Positions 1 through 9,408 are shown, counted from the first letter of the stretch. The stretch: DNA of 63,421 nucleotides from Capnocytophaga catalasegens (GCF_026005215.1 NZ_BPMA01000041.1:1-63421); one strand, 5' to 3'. Translations and numbers: made by a program. Notes: generated by a model from the letters alone, not told the origin.

Positions 1-1747
1 ATTTTTTAGCAATAGCCATTATTTGAAAAGCACATAATTCGCCTTCTTTATCATTGTTTGTTATTTTAATAATGTTGCCATTTTCGTCGTATCTAAAAGA
101 ACGACCAATAGTAACGTTATCTAATTTAGAATAATTATATAATATTTTACCTAAAGTATCATAAACAATGTATCTCGAAGTTTTATCAATCATATTATCA
201 ACGTATTTTATATATCCTTCAGATATTTCAGATAAGACAATTATATTGTTACCATCATATATTTCTTCGTCTAATGTATATTTTCTAATATCTATTTTCT
301 TTTCTTCTTGTGTAATACTATCGTTAAATACACATGAAACGTTTTGAATATCGCGAGTAATACCTCCTTTGTAACAACTACTTACAAAAATACTTAGAAT
401 AATAAGAAGTGTTTTAACTAAAAGAGGAGAAGCTCGCATGATATCCCATTGCCATTTTTGAGTAAAAAGCGGTTTATTTTTATCTAATTCTTCTTTGGTA
501 AAATAATCCATATAATTGTCAGTTGCACTTTTACTAAAAAGATGTTCTTTTTTTTCGTCTTTTTCTTCATTCTCTCTAAAAGGGTGTTTTAGCCCCAGAG
601 CGTGCATTAGCTCATGAGGTATCTCTGTAATAGGATAGATATTATCATTTGCTAAAAACATAACAGAGCCTATGTTATAATTTTCTGAGGGGCGAGGAAC
701 TTCTTGCCATTGTTTATATTTTTCGATAAGAGTTTCATAGTTTGCAAGCTGTTTTTTTTCCTCTTCGGTCAAAGTCTCTTTCCTTTTAAGTTTCTCTGCC
801 TCTTCTGTGTAATGCTCTTTTGCACTCTGGTTAAGATGTAACTCCGTTCGGTAATTTCGAGATACTTCTGTAAGGTTGCTCAGTGTAACCCCGTTATTAA
901 AATCCGTTTGCTCGCCATCATAATCAATTTTTCCGCTTTTTAAATAGGTAGTAAAGAGAACAATTTGTAAGCATTGCTTTTCTTGTCCGCGTAGTAACTC
1001 CGATATTAGTTTTTCTTTATTAACCACCATACCATCTCTAACAACATCTCTACTGGTGTAATAGGCAAAAGGTTGAAAGTAGGGAATAATATCTATATCA
1101 ATTAGTGCAGGAGTAAAAGCTGTTTTACAATAAGTTTTTATTTTTTGTAAATTGATAATTTTTTTTATTTGCTTATCATCATTTTCGTCTTTTCCTCTAT
1201 TCATTTCAACAATAACCCAAAGTACGGGGTGTTTTAGTTTTTTTATGTCGTTGGTTACAAAACACAGAGCACCTACGCATTGCTCTGTACCATCTGTATA
1301 ACGAGCGTGTAGCTCTATTATATAATCGGTTGTTATTTCTTTATTACAGAAAACAGAAAAAGAAACGTTTTTGGTATTGGCAGGCAAAGTTGGTTGCGAA
1401 AAGTTAAATACTTTGTCAGGGTCAATAAACACAAAGTCTTTTATCAGTTTTCGAGCTTTATCTTTACCTTTAAGAGTAAGTTTAAATGTAGCAGAACGCC
1501 CTTTTGCTAAACTTACCCAAGGAATTAGATATTTTTCGTCAAAAACATCTATGTGTTTGTACTGGCTTTTTAGTTTTTCTTTGTCTAAACATCCTTTTTT
1601 AGAATGTTCAAAATCATCAAAACCAAATTTTGGAAATGTTTTGTCTCGGTCTTCAATATCAAATATAGCTATACATTTTTTATCTACAAGTTCCAAGTAA
1701 GTACTCATTTGTTGCCTTGTTTCGTGCAAAGTAATAGTTATTTTCAT
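1..1747 (-). CDS. Putative metzincin-like zinc metalloprotease with in-frame lipoprotein-like C-terminal part (partial, runs off left edge)
   Basis: The frame opens at an ATG overlapping the stop of the DUF4280 gene (ATGA at 1744-1747) and stays open to base 1, so the C-terminus is missing. Residues 378-388 read HELMHALGLKH, the HExxHxxGxxH zinc site of metzincins, followed about 25 residues later by NYMDYF (Met about 413), a good Met-turn candidate. Residues 1-370 have no catalytic motif I recognise. After the peptidase the same frame passes through Met437 into a hydrophobic stretch ending in VSSC (Cys458), which looks like a lipoprotein signal peptide, then a YD-like tail containing FRYDENGN. 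I infer a secreted effector-type peptidase coupled to the PAAR-like protein; the tail may be an immunity lipoprotein fused by loss of a stop codon. The zinc motif is plain; the delivery role is inference. Confidence 0.72.
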   Translation of the reverse strand, partial: MKITITLHETRQQMSTYLELVDKKCIAIFDIEDRDKTFPKFGFDDFEHSKKGCLDKEKLKSQYKHIDVFDEKYLIPWVSLAKGRSATFKLTLKGKDKARKLIKDFVFIDPDKVFNFSQPTLPANTKNVSFSVFCNKEITTDYIIELHARYTDGTEQCVGALCFVTNDIKKLKHPVLWVIVEMNRGKDENDDKQIKKIINLQKIKTYCKTAFTPALIDIDIIPYFQPFAYYTSRDVVRDGMVVNKEKLISELLRGQEKQCLQIVLFTTYLKSGKIDYDGEQTDFNNGVTLSNLTEVSRNYRTELHLNQSAKEHYTEEAEKLKRKETLTEEEKKQLANYETLIEKYKQWQEVPRPSENYNIGSVMFLANDNIYPITEIPHELMHALGLKHPFRENEEKDEKKEHLFSKSATDNYMDYFTKEELDKNKPLFTQKWQWDIMRASPLLVKTLLIILSIFVSSCYKGGITRDIQNVSCVFNDSITQEEKKIDIRKYTLDEEIYDGNNIIVLSEISEGYIKYVDNMIDKTSRYIVYDTLGKILYNYSKLDNVTIGRSFRYDENGNIIKITNNDKEGELCAFQIMAIAKK

Positions 1748-2400
1748 ATCTCGGTATCATTTTTAGGTGCAATAATTTTTAGAAGAAGTTGGTCTTTGTT
1801 TCCGTAGAAAGTATATCCTTTTAAGATATCATCGGTCAAGTATTCACCGTTGTATTCAAAGTCCAAATCTTTGTCGCTCAAATCAATATCGGTTGTTTTA
1901 CCTTTTATATTTTCTCCTTCTATAACTAAATATATCCATTGTCCTATTTCTCCTTTTTCAATTTCATTACCTTGCAAGTCCGTAAGAAAAAATCTGTTAA
2001 GTATTGGTTTAGTCAATATCGTTTGTTCTTCTTGTTCCTTTTGGATAGAATCTTCCCCTGTACCTATATAATAGAAATTTTGTGGAATAATTTCAGGAGT
2101 AATCATACCTCCCAAAGCGCAAGGTATTTTTGACTTTTCAGTAAGGGAAGCCATATTATTTACAAGATGAAAATTGAAAGTATGTTGCCATTGTAGTAAA
2201 TTTAAAACACAAGGTTTCTGTGTTATGGAACAAATTCCAAAAGGAGTAATATTTTCGTTAGGGTTACAATCTTTTTCAGTAGCTTGTAAAAATTCATTAA
2301 CTTTCACAAAATTTTGTGAGGTAACTTTTAATATTCCCAAAAGAGACCCTTTATCACATTTTAATAAAGAGTTTTCTATTAAAACTAATTCTTTGTCCAT
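1744..2400 (-). CDS. PAAR-like protein (DUF4280 family) with C-terminal extension
   Basis: Residues 1-105 match the DUF4280 PAAR-like pattern: an early L-x-C-x-x-G-S (Cys15), a central F-G-x-C (Cys57) with Cys45 and Cys64, a tryptophan-containing linker, and a closing K-x-P-C-x-x-G-G-x-I (Cys94). Such proteins cap the spike of contractile injection systems, including the Bacteroidetes type VI system, and carry or recruit effectors. Residues 135-218 form a second, probably beta-rich domain (RFFLTDLQGNEIEKGEIG...) of the kind seen beside such effectors. The gene overlaps the metalloprotease by 4 bp, so the two are translationally coupled. It starts 19 bp after the glycogen synthase-like gene on the same strand. 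No structural secretion gene (TssB, TssC, VgrG, Hcp) is in the window. Confidence 0.68.
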   Translation of the reverse strand: MDKELVLIENSLLKCDKGSLLGILKVTSQNFVKVNEFLQATEKDCNPNENITPFGICSITQKPCVLNLLQWQHTFNFHLVNNMASLTEKSKIPCALGGMITPEIIPQNFYYIGTGEDSIQKEQEEQTILTKPILNRFFLTDLQGNEIEKGEIGQWIYLVIEGENIKGKTTDIDLSDKDLDFEYNGEYLTDDILKGYTFYGNKDQLLLKIIAPKNDTEI

Positions 2401-2419
2401 AAAAAAACACTAAAAATTA

Positions 2420-3706
2420 TTATATTCGAATAAATTCATAAATATTTTTTACTTTCATAGCAGCGTGTTCCCATTTGAGTTGATTTACTTCAAATAGTCC
2501 TTCTTTTTGTACTTTTTTAGCAAGAGTAGGATAGGATATGAGTCCATATATAGCATCGGCAAGTGCATCAATGTCCCAATAATCAACCTTAATAGCATGT
2601 TTGAGTACTTCGGCTACTCCGGACTGATTCGATATAATCGTTGGGACTCCACAGCGCATTGCTTCGAGAGGTGAAATGCCAAAAGGTTCTGACACAGAAG
2701 GCATTACATATACATCGCTATGTAAAAACATTTTTTGTACATCATCTCCTCGTAAGAATCCTGTAAAATGAAATCGTGAACCTATTTTCAGTTGTGCCAC
2801 ACGGCGTACAGAAGGATTCATTTTATCTCCGCTACCTGCCATTACAAAGCGAACATTCGGACAACGTTTGAGTACTTTTGCAGCAGCTTCAATAAAGTAT
2901 TCAGGTCCTTTCTGTAAGGTTATTCGTCCTAAGAAAGTAACAATTTTGTCTTTTACGCCTCGTTCCACTTGTTGTATTTCTTCTGAACCGAAATCTACGG
3001 CGTTATGCACGGTGGTTACTTTCTCTGGATTTATACCATATTTATCTATAACAATCGCTTTTGTCCAATCACTAACAGTAATTACTTGGTCAGCTTCGAG
3101 CATTCCTTGTCGTTCGATATCATATACAATGGTATTTCGATTATATTCGCCTCCTCGGTCATATTCGGTGGCATGTACATGAACAACAAGCGGTTTCCCA
3201 GAGATTTTTTTGGCTACAATTCCCGCATGATAGGTAAGCCAATCGTGTGCGTGGATAACATCGAAGTCATATTTGGAAGCAATTGTACCTGCTACTAATG
3301 CATATCGATATACTTCTTCAAGCAAATTTGCTCCGTATTTTCCTGAAAATTGATATTTGTTTTGAAAAGAAATAGCATGCTCTTTCGTATGAATTGTTGA
3401 AGCTTGCCAGTGTTGAGAAAAGGTTTCTGGGTCAAGATATGGGATAAGATTAGCACCAATTTCCATAAAATCTACATTTTCCCAATACGATTCTAAACCG
3501 CTGTAATGTCCCATCATTTCAACATCACTTGCATTGATTATTTTGGCGGCTGTTGGGTCTTCATCTCCCGATGCTTTGGGCATAACAAAGAGTACTTGCA
3601 CGTCATTTTTGGCCAATCCTTTGGTAAGTCCAAGACATGCGGTTCCTAATCCACCGCTTATATGTGGAGGAAACTCCCACCCAAACATTAACACTTTTGT
3701 TTTCAT
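2420..3706 (-). CDS. Glycosyltransferase, glycogen/starch synthase-like (GT4/GT5 fold)
   Basis: A 428-residue GT-B glycosyltransferase probably elongating alpha-1,4-glucan. The N-terminus has the glycogen-synthase-like GGLGTAC loop (residues 18-24) for nucleotide-sugar binding and VIHAHDW at 150-156. The C-terminal domain has GRITLQKGPEY (260-270) and the E-x7-E motif EPFGISPLE (Glu340, Glu348). Bacteroidetes carry this type beside debranching and branching enzymes in place of a canonical GlgA. Only 4 bp separate it from the upstream debranching enzyme, so they are one operon. Whether the donor is ADP- or UDP-glucose cannot be read from the sequence. Confidence 0.85.
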   Translation of the reverse strand: MKTKVLMFGWEFPPHISGGLGTACLGLTKGLAKNDVQVLFVMPKASGDEDPTAAKIINASDVEMMGHYSGLESYWENVDFMEIGANLIPYLDPETFSQHWQASTIHTKEHAISFQNKYQFSGKYGANLLEEVYRYALVAGTIASKYDFDVIHAHDWLTYHAGIVAKKISGKPLVVHVHATEYDRGGEYNRNTIVYDIERQGMLEADQVITVSDWTKAIVIDKYGINPEKVTTVHNAVDFGSEEIQQVERGVKDKIVTFLGRITLQKGPEYFIEAAAKVLKRCPNVRFVMAGSGDKMNPSVRRVAQLKIGSRFHFTGFLRGDDVQKMFLHSDVYVMPSVSEPFGISPLEAMRCGVPTIISNQSGVAEVLKHAIKVDYWDIDALADAIYGLISYPTLAKKVQKEGLFEVNQLKWEHAAMKVKNIYEFIRI

Positions 3707-3710
3707 ATTA

Positions 3711-5663
3711 TTATTGTTTGTTTTGAAATGATTTTAACAGATATAAGCTACGTAGTATTTCGGCTGTATTTCTTGCTTGCGATATACATCCATGTCCTTT
3801 GTAAGGAGGATTTCCGTCATAAAATTCAGAGATTGATGACAGCCCAAAGTTTTTCATATCTTCTTCTACGTGCGTAAGTATTTCCGCTGCTTGCGAAATG
3901 AAATTCTTTCCGTAGAGTTTGAAACACGCTTCTATATAAAATCCTAAAAGCCACGTGTGAACACCTCCCTGATAGATTGCATTCTCTTGCTCGCCCATTG
4001 TTCCCTCACACGTACCATTATATAATTCATTATCAGGGGATAAAGTGCGTAATCCTTTATCAGTTAGTAGATTATCGGCTACAATATCAACAATTTTTTT
4101 CTTCTGATATTCTTCCAATGGGCTATAATTAAGCGCACAAGCGATAATTTGGTTCGGACGAATATCCATATTTTGATACGTATCAACAGAATCTGCCAAA
4201 TAGCCCCATTCTTCGTTCCAAAATACATCTTGAAAGCTTTGTTTAACCTGTGCTGAGCGTTCCTTCCAATCTAAACAAAATTGCTTGTCATTCGCTTCGT
4301 TTGCCAAAGCAAGTGCGTACTGAATAGCATTGTACCATAAAGCATTGATTTCAACAATATAACCATTGCGTTGTAGTACGGGCACTCCACCGACACGTCC
4401 GTTCATCCACGTAAGAGGTTTATAATAAGGTTGGTTATAAATGAGTCCATTCTCAGCCATTTTTACTTGTTCAAAAGTAGTTCCATCTCGATACGATTCA
4501 AGTATTTGTATAAAATTTTGTTTATATTTCTTCCAAATATTTTTAGCTGGAACTTGCGCAAAGTGTTCGTATTGTTGTATAGTCCAAAAAAACCATAACG
4601 AAGTGTCAGCGTTGTATTGCGGTTGAACGTGTGAACTTATAATACGAGTAAATCGCCCTCCGATAAAGTATTTTTGCATTGAAGCGATAATTTTTTCAAA
4701 AAGCGATGTGTCATTCAATCCGATTGCTATTCCTGCAAGCGAAACAAATGTATCGCGCCCATAACTGATGTGCCACGGATAGCCTGCCTTGATACGCGTT
4801 TCGTTCTTTTTCTCAATAATGAATTGTTTTGCTGCATATTTAAGGCAATCTTCAAACGAATTGCGTTGCTCTTTTTTCTCGGCTGCCGTAGCAAATTTAT
4901 TTACTAATCGTTGTGGATTTACTTTCTCTGTTGAAGCAGAAAAAACAATGGTTTCACCTTTCTTTAAGACAAGTTCAAAGTACCCAGGTACTAACAAATC
5001 TTCTATAAAGTCTCCCCCGCGTTGTTCGTCTTTCAGATAGGTAATATTTTTGTACCAATAAGGAGTATGTAGGTATTCATTCTTTCTACTTATCTGCATA
5101 TAAAGCATCGGAAAGTCTTCATATAAACGCATTCCGATTCCATTATCAACAGCTTCAAAATCCGTATTAGCTACGGAGTTTTCCTCACTAAGTTTGTGAG
5201 CATCACGAAAAGCTAAAAAGGGTTTCAATCGTAGTTTTACCTCTTTGTGAGAGCCCAATAAGGTATATCGGATAAGTACTTGGGGTTCATTGTGTAACAT
5301 CATCACATCTTTACGAAGAATAACGCCTCCCACTTGATAAGTTATTGAAAAATATTTGTCAAATTCTGCTTCGGTAATGTATTTATGTCCTTTCGGTTCA
5401 TATGCATTGGGATACTTATGTATTCCAAAGTTAAAATCTTTGCCATTTACTACAATAGATTCATCAAGAGCAGAAAGAAGTACATGATTTAACCCTTTGA
5501 ATTGGTCAATAGGAAGTACTAATAATCCGTGATAACGTCTTGTATTACAAAAATTTAATGTAGTAGAACAATAGCCTCCTCCATGGTTTGTCCCCAAAAA
5601 TTCTCGTTCCAAAGCATATTCTAAATTGACGAGATTTCGCTGATTGAATGATAAATAACTCAT
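3711..5663 (-). CDS. Glycogen debranching enzyme (amylo-alpha-1,6-glucosidase, GH133 type)
   Basis: About 650 residues, matching bacterial/archaeal-type glycogen debranching enzymes that hydrolyse alpha-1,6 branches. The N-terminal domain begins with the family pattern around FLGTNHGGGYCSTTLNFCNTR. The C-terminal (alpha/alpha)6 catalytic domain contains PWHISYGRDTFVSLAG (about residue 310) and ENAIYQGGVHTWLLGF near the end. I placed the start at the ATG at 5663 (MSYLSFNQ); an in-frame upstream extension to 5732 would add a hydrophobic stretch unlike the family. It sits between branching enzyme and synthase, consistent with glycogen storage and turnover. Confidence 0.9.
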   Translation of the reverse strand: MSYLSFNQRNLVNLEYALEREFLGTNHGGGYCSTTLNFCNTRRYHGLLVLPIDQFKGLNHVLLSALDESIVVNGKDFNFGIHKYPNAYEPKGHKYITEAEFDKYFSITYQVGGVILRKDVMMLHNEPQVLIRYTLLGSHKEVKLRLKPFLAFRDAHKLSEENSVANTDFEAVDNGIGMRLYEDFPMLYMQISRKNEYLHTPYWYKNITYLKDEQRGGDFIEDLLVPGYFELVLKKGETIVFSASTEKVNPQRLVNKFATAAEKKEQRNSFEDCLKYAAKQFIIEKKNETRIKAGYPWHISYGRDTFVSLAGIAIGLNDTSLFEKIIASMQKYFIGGRFTRIISSHVQPQYNADTSLWFFWTIQQYEHFAQVPAKNIWKKYKQNFIQILESYRDGTTFEQVKMAENGLIYNQPYYKPLTWMNGRVGGVPVLQRNGYIVEINALWYNAIQYALALANEANDKQFCLDWKERSAQVKQSFQDVFWNEEWGYLADSVDTYQNMDIRPNQIIACALNYSPLEEYQKKKIVDIVADNLLTDKGLRTLSPDNELYNGTCEGTMGEQENAIYQGGVHTWLLGFYIEACFKLYGKNFISQAAEILTHVEEDMKNFGLSSISEFYDGNPPYKGHGCISQARNTAEILRSLYLLKSFQNKQ

Positions 5664-5814
5664 AATAGTTAAAAGGTTAATATTGATAGTTAATAATTTG
5701 AATAAGAAAACTAATAAAAGTGAGTTTTTCACGCCATAAAGTTACAAAAAATATTATAAACAGAGAAATATTTATAGAAAAAAATAGTGTATTTTCTACT
5801 AAAACATAAAAAAA

Positions 5815-6354
5815 TTATGTTTTTAATGATGAAGTAATTCTTTTTTGAAACTTTTTTGCCCAAAAAAAGGCTAACGGGAAATTTAAAATGGCAATACTAC
5901 AACCTATTATTGCCCACAGAAACATTTGTGAAAGCGAAAGTATTTCTGCTTGTACAAAAACATATAAAGCGTAAAAACAATAAGGTAATGATAGCAAAGA
6001 AGTTATTATTACAGGTACGTATTTTCTGTAAATTATCCATTGCCCAATGTGCATAAACAAGTGAATGAAATACGCCATAAATGCTCCAAACCACCATTGG
6101 TAATTTTGAGTATAGATTGCCCAATAACTTACTGCTGAAATTAGCAAAAACATATGTAAAACACCTATTGCAAACTCAGAAGTTGATAGTGTAAATAAAT
6201 TATTTTTTTTCAAAAATGTAAAAAACATAGGAAAACGTTCTTTTAGCTCTGTTTTGTTTTTAGAAAGCCAAGGCTGAAACATAATAATTTCTTCAAAATC
6301 ATGTATCATAAACACAATAGGAAGTAAAATCATAAGCAAAAGTAATGTTGTCAT
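5815..6354 (-). CDS. HXXEE domain integral membrane protein
   Basis: A 179-residue polytopic membrane protein with the HDFEE signature near the N-terminus (HxxEE family, PF13787) and about four or five hydrophobic segments. The acidic/His cluster in a membrane setting suggests metal or proton chemistry, but no function is established for the family. It is inserted between branching and debranching enzyme genes on the same strand, 22 bp after glgB, so it is probably cotranscribed with them. Nothing in the sequence ties it to glycogen biochemistry. Confidence 0.75.
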   Translation of the reverse strand: MTTLLLLMILLPIVFMIHDFEEIIMFQPWLSKNKTELKERFPMFFTFLKKNNLFTLSTSEFAIGVLHMFLLISAVSYWAIYTQNYQWWFGAFMAYFIHLFMHIGQWIIYRKYVPVIITSLLSLPYCFYALYVFVQAEILSLSQMFLWAIIGCSIAILNFPLAFFWAKKFQKRITSSLKT

Positions 6355-6376
6355 TTGTATAAAATATTAGTTAATA

Positions 6377-8374
6377 TTATTTTCTTGAATAAACAGTTGC
6401 GCTTCGTGAAGGAATGTATAAGCTGAGTAAATTTTTTTTATATTTGTATTGAGAAAAATGTTCCACAGTGGCATCAATTCGGTTAAGTCCATCATATTCA
6501 GGAGATTCGGTAGAAAGAACTGCTGTATATTTGCCCGCTTCAACCTCAAAATGATAATCACTAAACGACCTATCTGGGCTGAAATTGAAAACGAATAAAT
6601 ATGCTCCTCGACCAAAAACAAGTATCTGTTTTTCAATATCTTGAACTAAAACTTGAGGAGAGAAATGAAGTAAATTATTATTATGATCATCAGAAGATGT
6701 TTTTATTTCTTGTTTGAAAAGATGAATCATCGCTTTATCAAATTCGTTCAAGAACCGAAAACGTAAATTTTTATCATCAAGTAAACTCCACATACGTTGA
6801 GCATGTTGATAGCTCCAATTATTTCCTTCTCGAGGAAAATCAATCCATTCGGGGTGTCCCCATTCGTTGCCCATAAAGGTCAAATATCCATCGCCAGCTG
6901 TACCCAGTGTGATAAGTCGTATCATTTTATGAAGAGCCATTGCGCGTTCTACAATCAGACTTTGGTCAAAAACGCTCATTGCCGTATAGATTTCTTTATC
7001 AGTCATTCGAAAAAATAGCGTTTTGTCTCCTACAAGCGCTTGGTCATGGCTTTCGGCATAGCTGATAGTTTTTTCTTCGGGACGCTTATTGGTCAATTCA
7101 TAATATAAATCACCGACGTGCCAAGCATGGTCGTCTTTTTCTTTGAGGAGTTTTATCCAATAATCAGGAACTCCCATTTGCATTCGAAAATCAAATCCCA
7201 TTCCATAGTTTTCAAAAGATTGTGCAAGTAGAGGCATACCACTTACTTCTTCGGCAATTGTAATGGCATCGGGTCGGAGCTGGTGAATTAGAATATTGGC
7301 AAGCGTCAGATAAGCAATCGCATCAATATCTTGATTTCCATCAAAATAAGGTTCATATCCAGAGAAATGAACGCCATTTCCGTGGTCGTAATAGAGCATA
7401 CTTGTTACCCCATCAAAGCGAAAACCATCGAAGTGAAATTCTTCTAACCAAAATTTACAATTTGATAGTAAAAAATTCAGCACTTGTGGTTTTCTATAAT
7501 CAAAACAACGCGACCCCCAAAGAGAATGATGTCCTCGTTCTCCTTGATGAAAATATTGATACTCAGTACCGTCTAATAGCCCTAAACCTTCTTGTTCATT
7601 GCTTACCGAATGCGAATGTACAATATCTAATATGACTCGAATACCCAATCCGTGGGCTTCATCAATGAGCTGTTTTAATTCCTCAGGTGTTCCGTAGCGT
7701 GAACTTACTGCAAAAAAATTAGAAACCTGATACCCAAAAGACCCATAATATGGATGTTCTTGTATGGCCATTAGCTGGATTACGTTATATCCCAAATTGG
7801 CAATACGAGGTAGTACAAAAAGGCGAAATTCGGTAAAAGAAGTTACTTTTTTCTGCTCGGTTGACATTCCGATATGTGCTTCGTAGATAAGTGGATTTTT
7901 TACAATTTTCGGAGTTGGATTTTTCCACTTGTAAGGAGCAGGATTCCAAACTTGTGCTGAAAAAATTTTGGTATAATTATCTTGTACAACTCGCTGTACG
8001 TGTGCAGGCAATCGTTCGCCTTGTCCGCCTTGCCAAACGACCAAAAGTTTGTACAAATCGCCGTGTTTTAGTTGTTTTGGGGCAAAACGAATTTCCCAAT
8101 TTTCAGCATCAATTTTGTGAAGCGCAAAATGCGGGTCAGCCCTCCAATTATTCTGATCACAAAGAAAGAAAACTTGTTGAGCATTGGGTAGCCATTCTCT
8201 AAAAATCCATTCATTTTCAGTGAAATGCAGTCCATAATAAAGATACGAGTTACAATTATCAGCCAAAGAAAGTTTGTCTGCTTGCATCATTTCTAATTTT
8301 TCTTTGGTATAAAAATGTCTTTGCTCAATAATGGGAGCATAAGACAAAAGATAAGGGTCTGTGATACGTTGCAT
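6377..8374 (-). CDS. glgB: 1,4-alpha-glucan branching enzyme (GH13, eukaryotic-like type)
   Basis: A 665-residue alpha-amylase-superfamily branching enzyme that cuts alpha-1,4 chains and rejoins them through alpha-1,6 bonds. Residues 45-145 form the N-terminal carbohydrate-binding domain. The TIM barrel carries YEAHIGMS (164-171), DIVHSH (250-255), GFRFDGVTSM with nucleophile Asp321, ITIAEEVSG with Glu375 as acid/base, and ESHDQ with Asp444. The motifs (RFDGVTSMLYYDHG, AEEVSGMP) resemble eukaryotic GBE1 rather than E. coli GlgB, which is common in Bacteroidetes. First gene of the minus-strand glycogen cluster. Confidence 0.93.
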   Translation of the reverse strand: MQRITDPYLLSYAPIIEQRHFYTKEKLEMMQADKLSLADNCNSYLYYGLHFTENEWIFREWLPNAQQVFFLCDQNNWRADPHFALHKIDAENWEIRFAPKQLKHGDLYKLLVVWQGGQGERLPAHVQRVVQDNYTKIFSAQVWNPAPYKWKNPTPKIVKNPLIYEAHIGMSTEQKKVTSFTEFRLFVLPRIANLGYNVIQLMAIQEHPYYGSFGYQVSNFFAVSSRYGTPEELKQLIDEAHGLGIRVILDIVHSHSVSNEQEGLGLLDGTEYQYFHQGERGHHSLWGSRCFDYRKPQVLNFLLSNCKFWLEEFHFDGFRFDGVTSMLYYDHGNGVHFSGYEPYFDGNQDIDAIAYLTLANILIHQLRPDAITIAEEVSGMPLLAQSFENYGMGFDFRMQMGVPDYWIKLLKEKDDHAWHVGDLYYELTNKRPEEKTISYAESHDQALVGDKTLFFRMTDKEIYTAMSVFDQSLIVERAMALHKMIRLITLGTAGDGYLTFMGNEWGHPEWIDFPREGNNWSYQHAQRMWSLLDDKNLRFRFLNEFDKAMIHLFKQEIKTSSDDHNNNLLHFSPQVLVQDIEKQILVFGRGAYLFVFNFSPDRSFSDYHFEVEAGKYTAVLSTESPEYDGLNRIDATVEHFSQYKYKKNLLSLYIPSRSATVYSRK

Positions 8375-8409
8375 TTTTTAGAAATTTTGATATAATTTAT
8401 AGTTCAAAG

Positions 8410-9384
8410 TTATTGATAATAGATGATTTTTCGTAAAGAAGTAGTACTTTTCTTTCCGTTTCTATATTCTTGTTTATGTACCCAATTTCCATACGAATCA
8501 AAGGTATATTCATATACAATAGTTGTTTTTAGTTGATTTTCAGTTTCTTTATATTCTTTTTGTTCAGTACAAAGCCCTTTGTCATTGTATTTGTAAGTAT
8601 ATTTATGTTGGAAATTACCCTTGGAATCATATGAAACAATCTCTTGTACATATCCTTGTTTGTTATATAGATAAGTATCAATTACATAACCATATTTGTC
8701 TAAACATTCGAAATCATCATCGGCACATTCGTAACATTTTTCTTCAATCATATAATTTTGTTTGTTATACGAACGAATGTATTTTCGCAACTCATTGAAA
8801 TGATTTTTTGAGTTGAACTCTATTTCGTTTCCTTTTTTATCATATTTATAGCTAATTTCTTCGGGATATAGCAAATCATTCTCATTTTTCCCTATCGAAT
8901 ATTCAATTGCTTTTTCCAGCAAATTAAGGTTATTATATGTGTAGAAAATTTTTCCAGATAATTTATTCTCGTGATTGTAAATTTTAGCTTCGTTTAACCT
9001 TCCTTTTGTGTTATAAAAATAAAGAAAATGTTTGAAAAAACCGCTACAACAAAGGTCGTTATAAAGGTATTCGGTTTTATAACCCGCTGTATTATAATGA
9101 GATATATAATGAGATATTAGTGTATCATTATCAATGCCCGAATTTCCTAAAAAATCTTCTCGAAGATGAATCATTTTCACTTTTCCAAAGAGTTTATCCT
9201 TTTGCCAATCGGTGGTATCTTGTTTTTTTTCGGGTAATATAAAATCTTCTTTTGGAGAAATTTTAGATGTATTTTCATATAAAAAATTGTTGTTTTTTAC
9301 CTCAAAAGCATTTTTTATTGAATTTTGTTGCTTACAACCAATAAAAATAAACCCGAAAATTGATACAAAAAATATTTTTTTCAT
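8410..9384 (-). CDS. Lipoprotein with YD/RHS-like repeats, function unknown
   Basis: Starting at the ATG at 9384 (MKKIFFVSIFGFIFIGCKQQ) gives a lipoprotein signal with lipobox FIGC. An upstream in-frame ATG at 9411 is less likely because it lies within the promoter-like element. The mature part is built of short repeats of the type Y-D-x-K-G-N-E, YNKQGYVQE, YDSKGNFQ and YNDKGLC, the pattern of the YD-like antiparallel repeats seen in many Bacteroidetes surface lipoproteins. It resembles in style the tail of the left-edge peptidase frame. It ends 36 bp before glgB on the same strand. Confidence 0.7.
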   Translation of the reverse strand: MKKIFFVSIFGFIFIGCKQQNSIKNAFEVKNNNFLYENTSKISPKEDFILPEKKQDTTDWQKDKLFGKVKMIHLREDFLGNSGIDNDTLISHYISHYNTAGYKTEYLYNDLCCSGFFKHFLYFYNTKGRLNEAKIYNHENKLSGKIFYTYNNLNLLEKAIEYSIGKNENDLLYPEEISYKYDKKGNEIEFNSKNHFNELRKYIRSYNKQNYMIEEKCYECADDDFECLDKYGYVIDTYLYNKQGYVQEIVSYDSKGNFQHKYTYKYNDKGLCTEQKEYKETENQLKTTIVYEYTFDSYGNWVHKQEYRNGKKSTTSLRKIIYYQ

Positions 9385-9408
9385 AATTGAAATTTTTGAT
9401 GAGTCCCA

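Noticed and set aside
1371-1807. Plus-strand ORFs opposite the left-edge metalloprotease and PAAR-like gene
   Set aside because: The minus strand carries motif-bearing continuous coding sequence; the plus-strand translations show no recognisable pattern.
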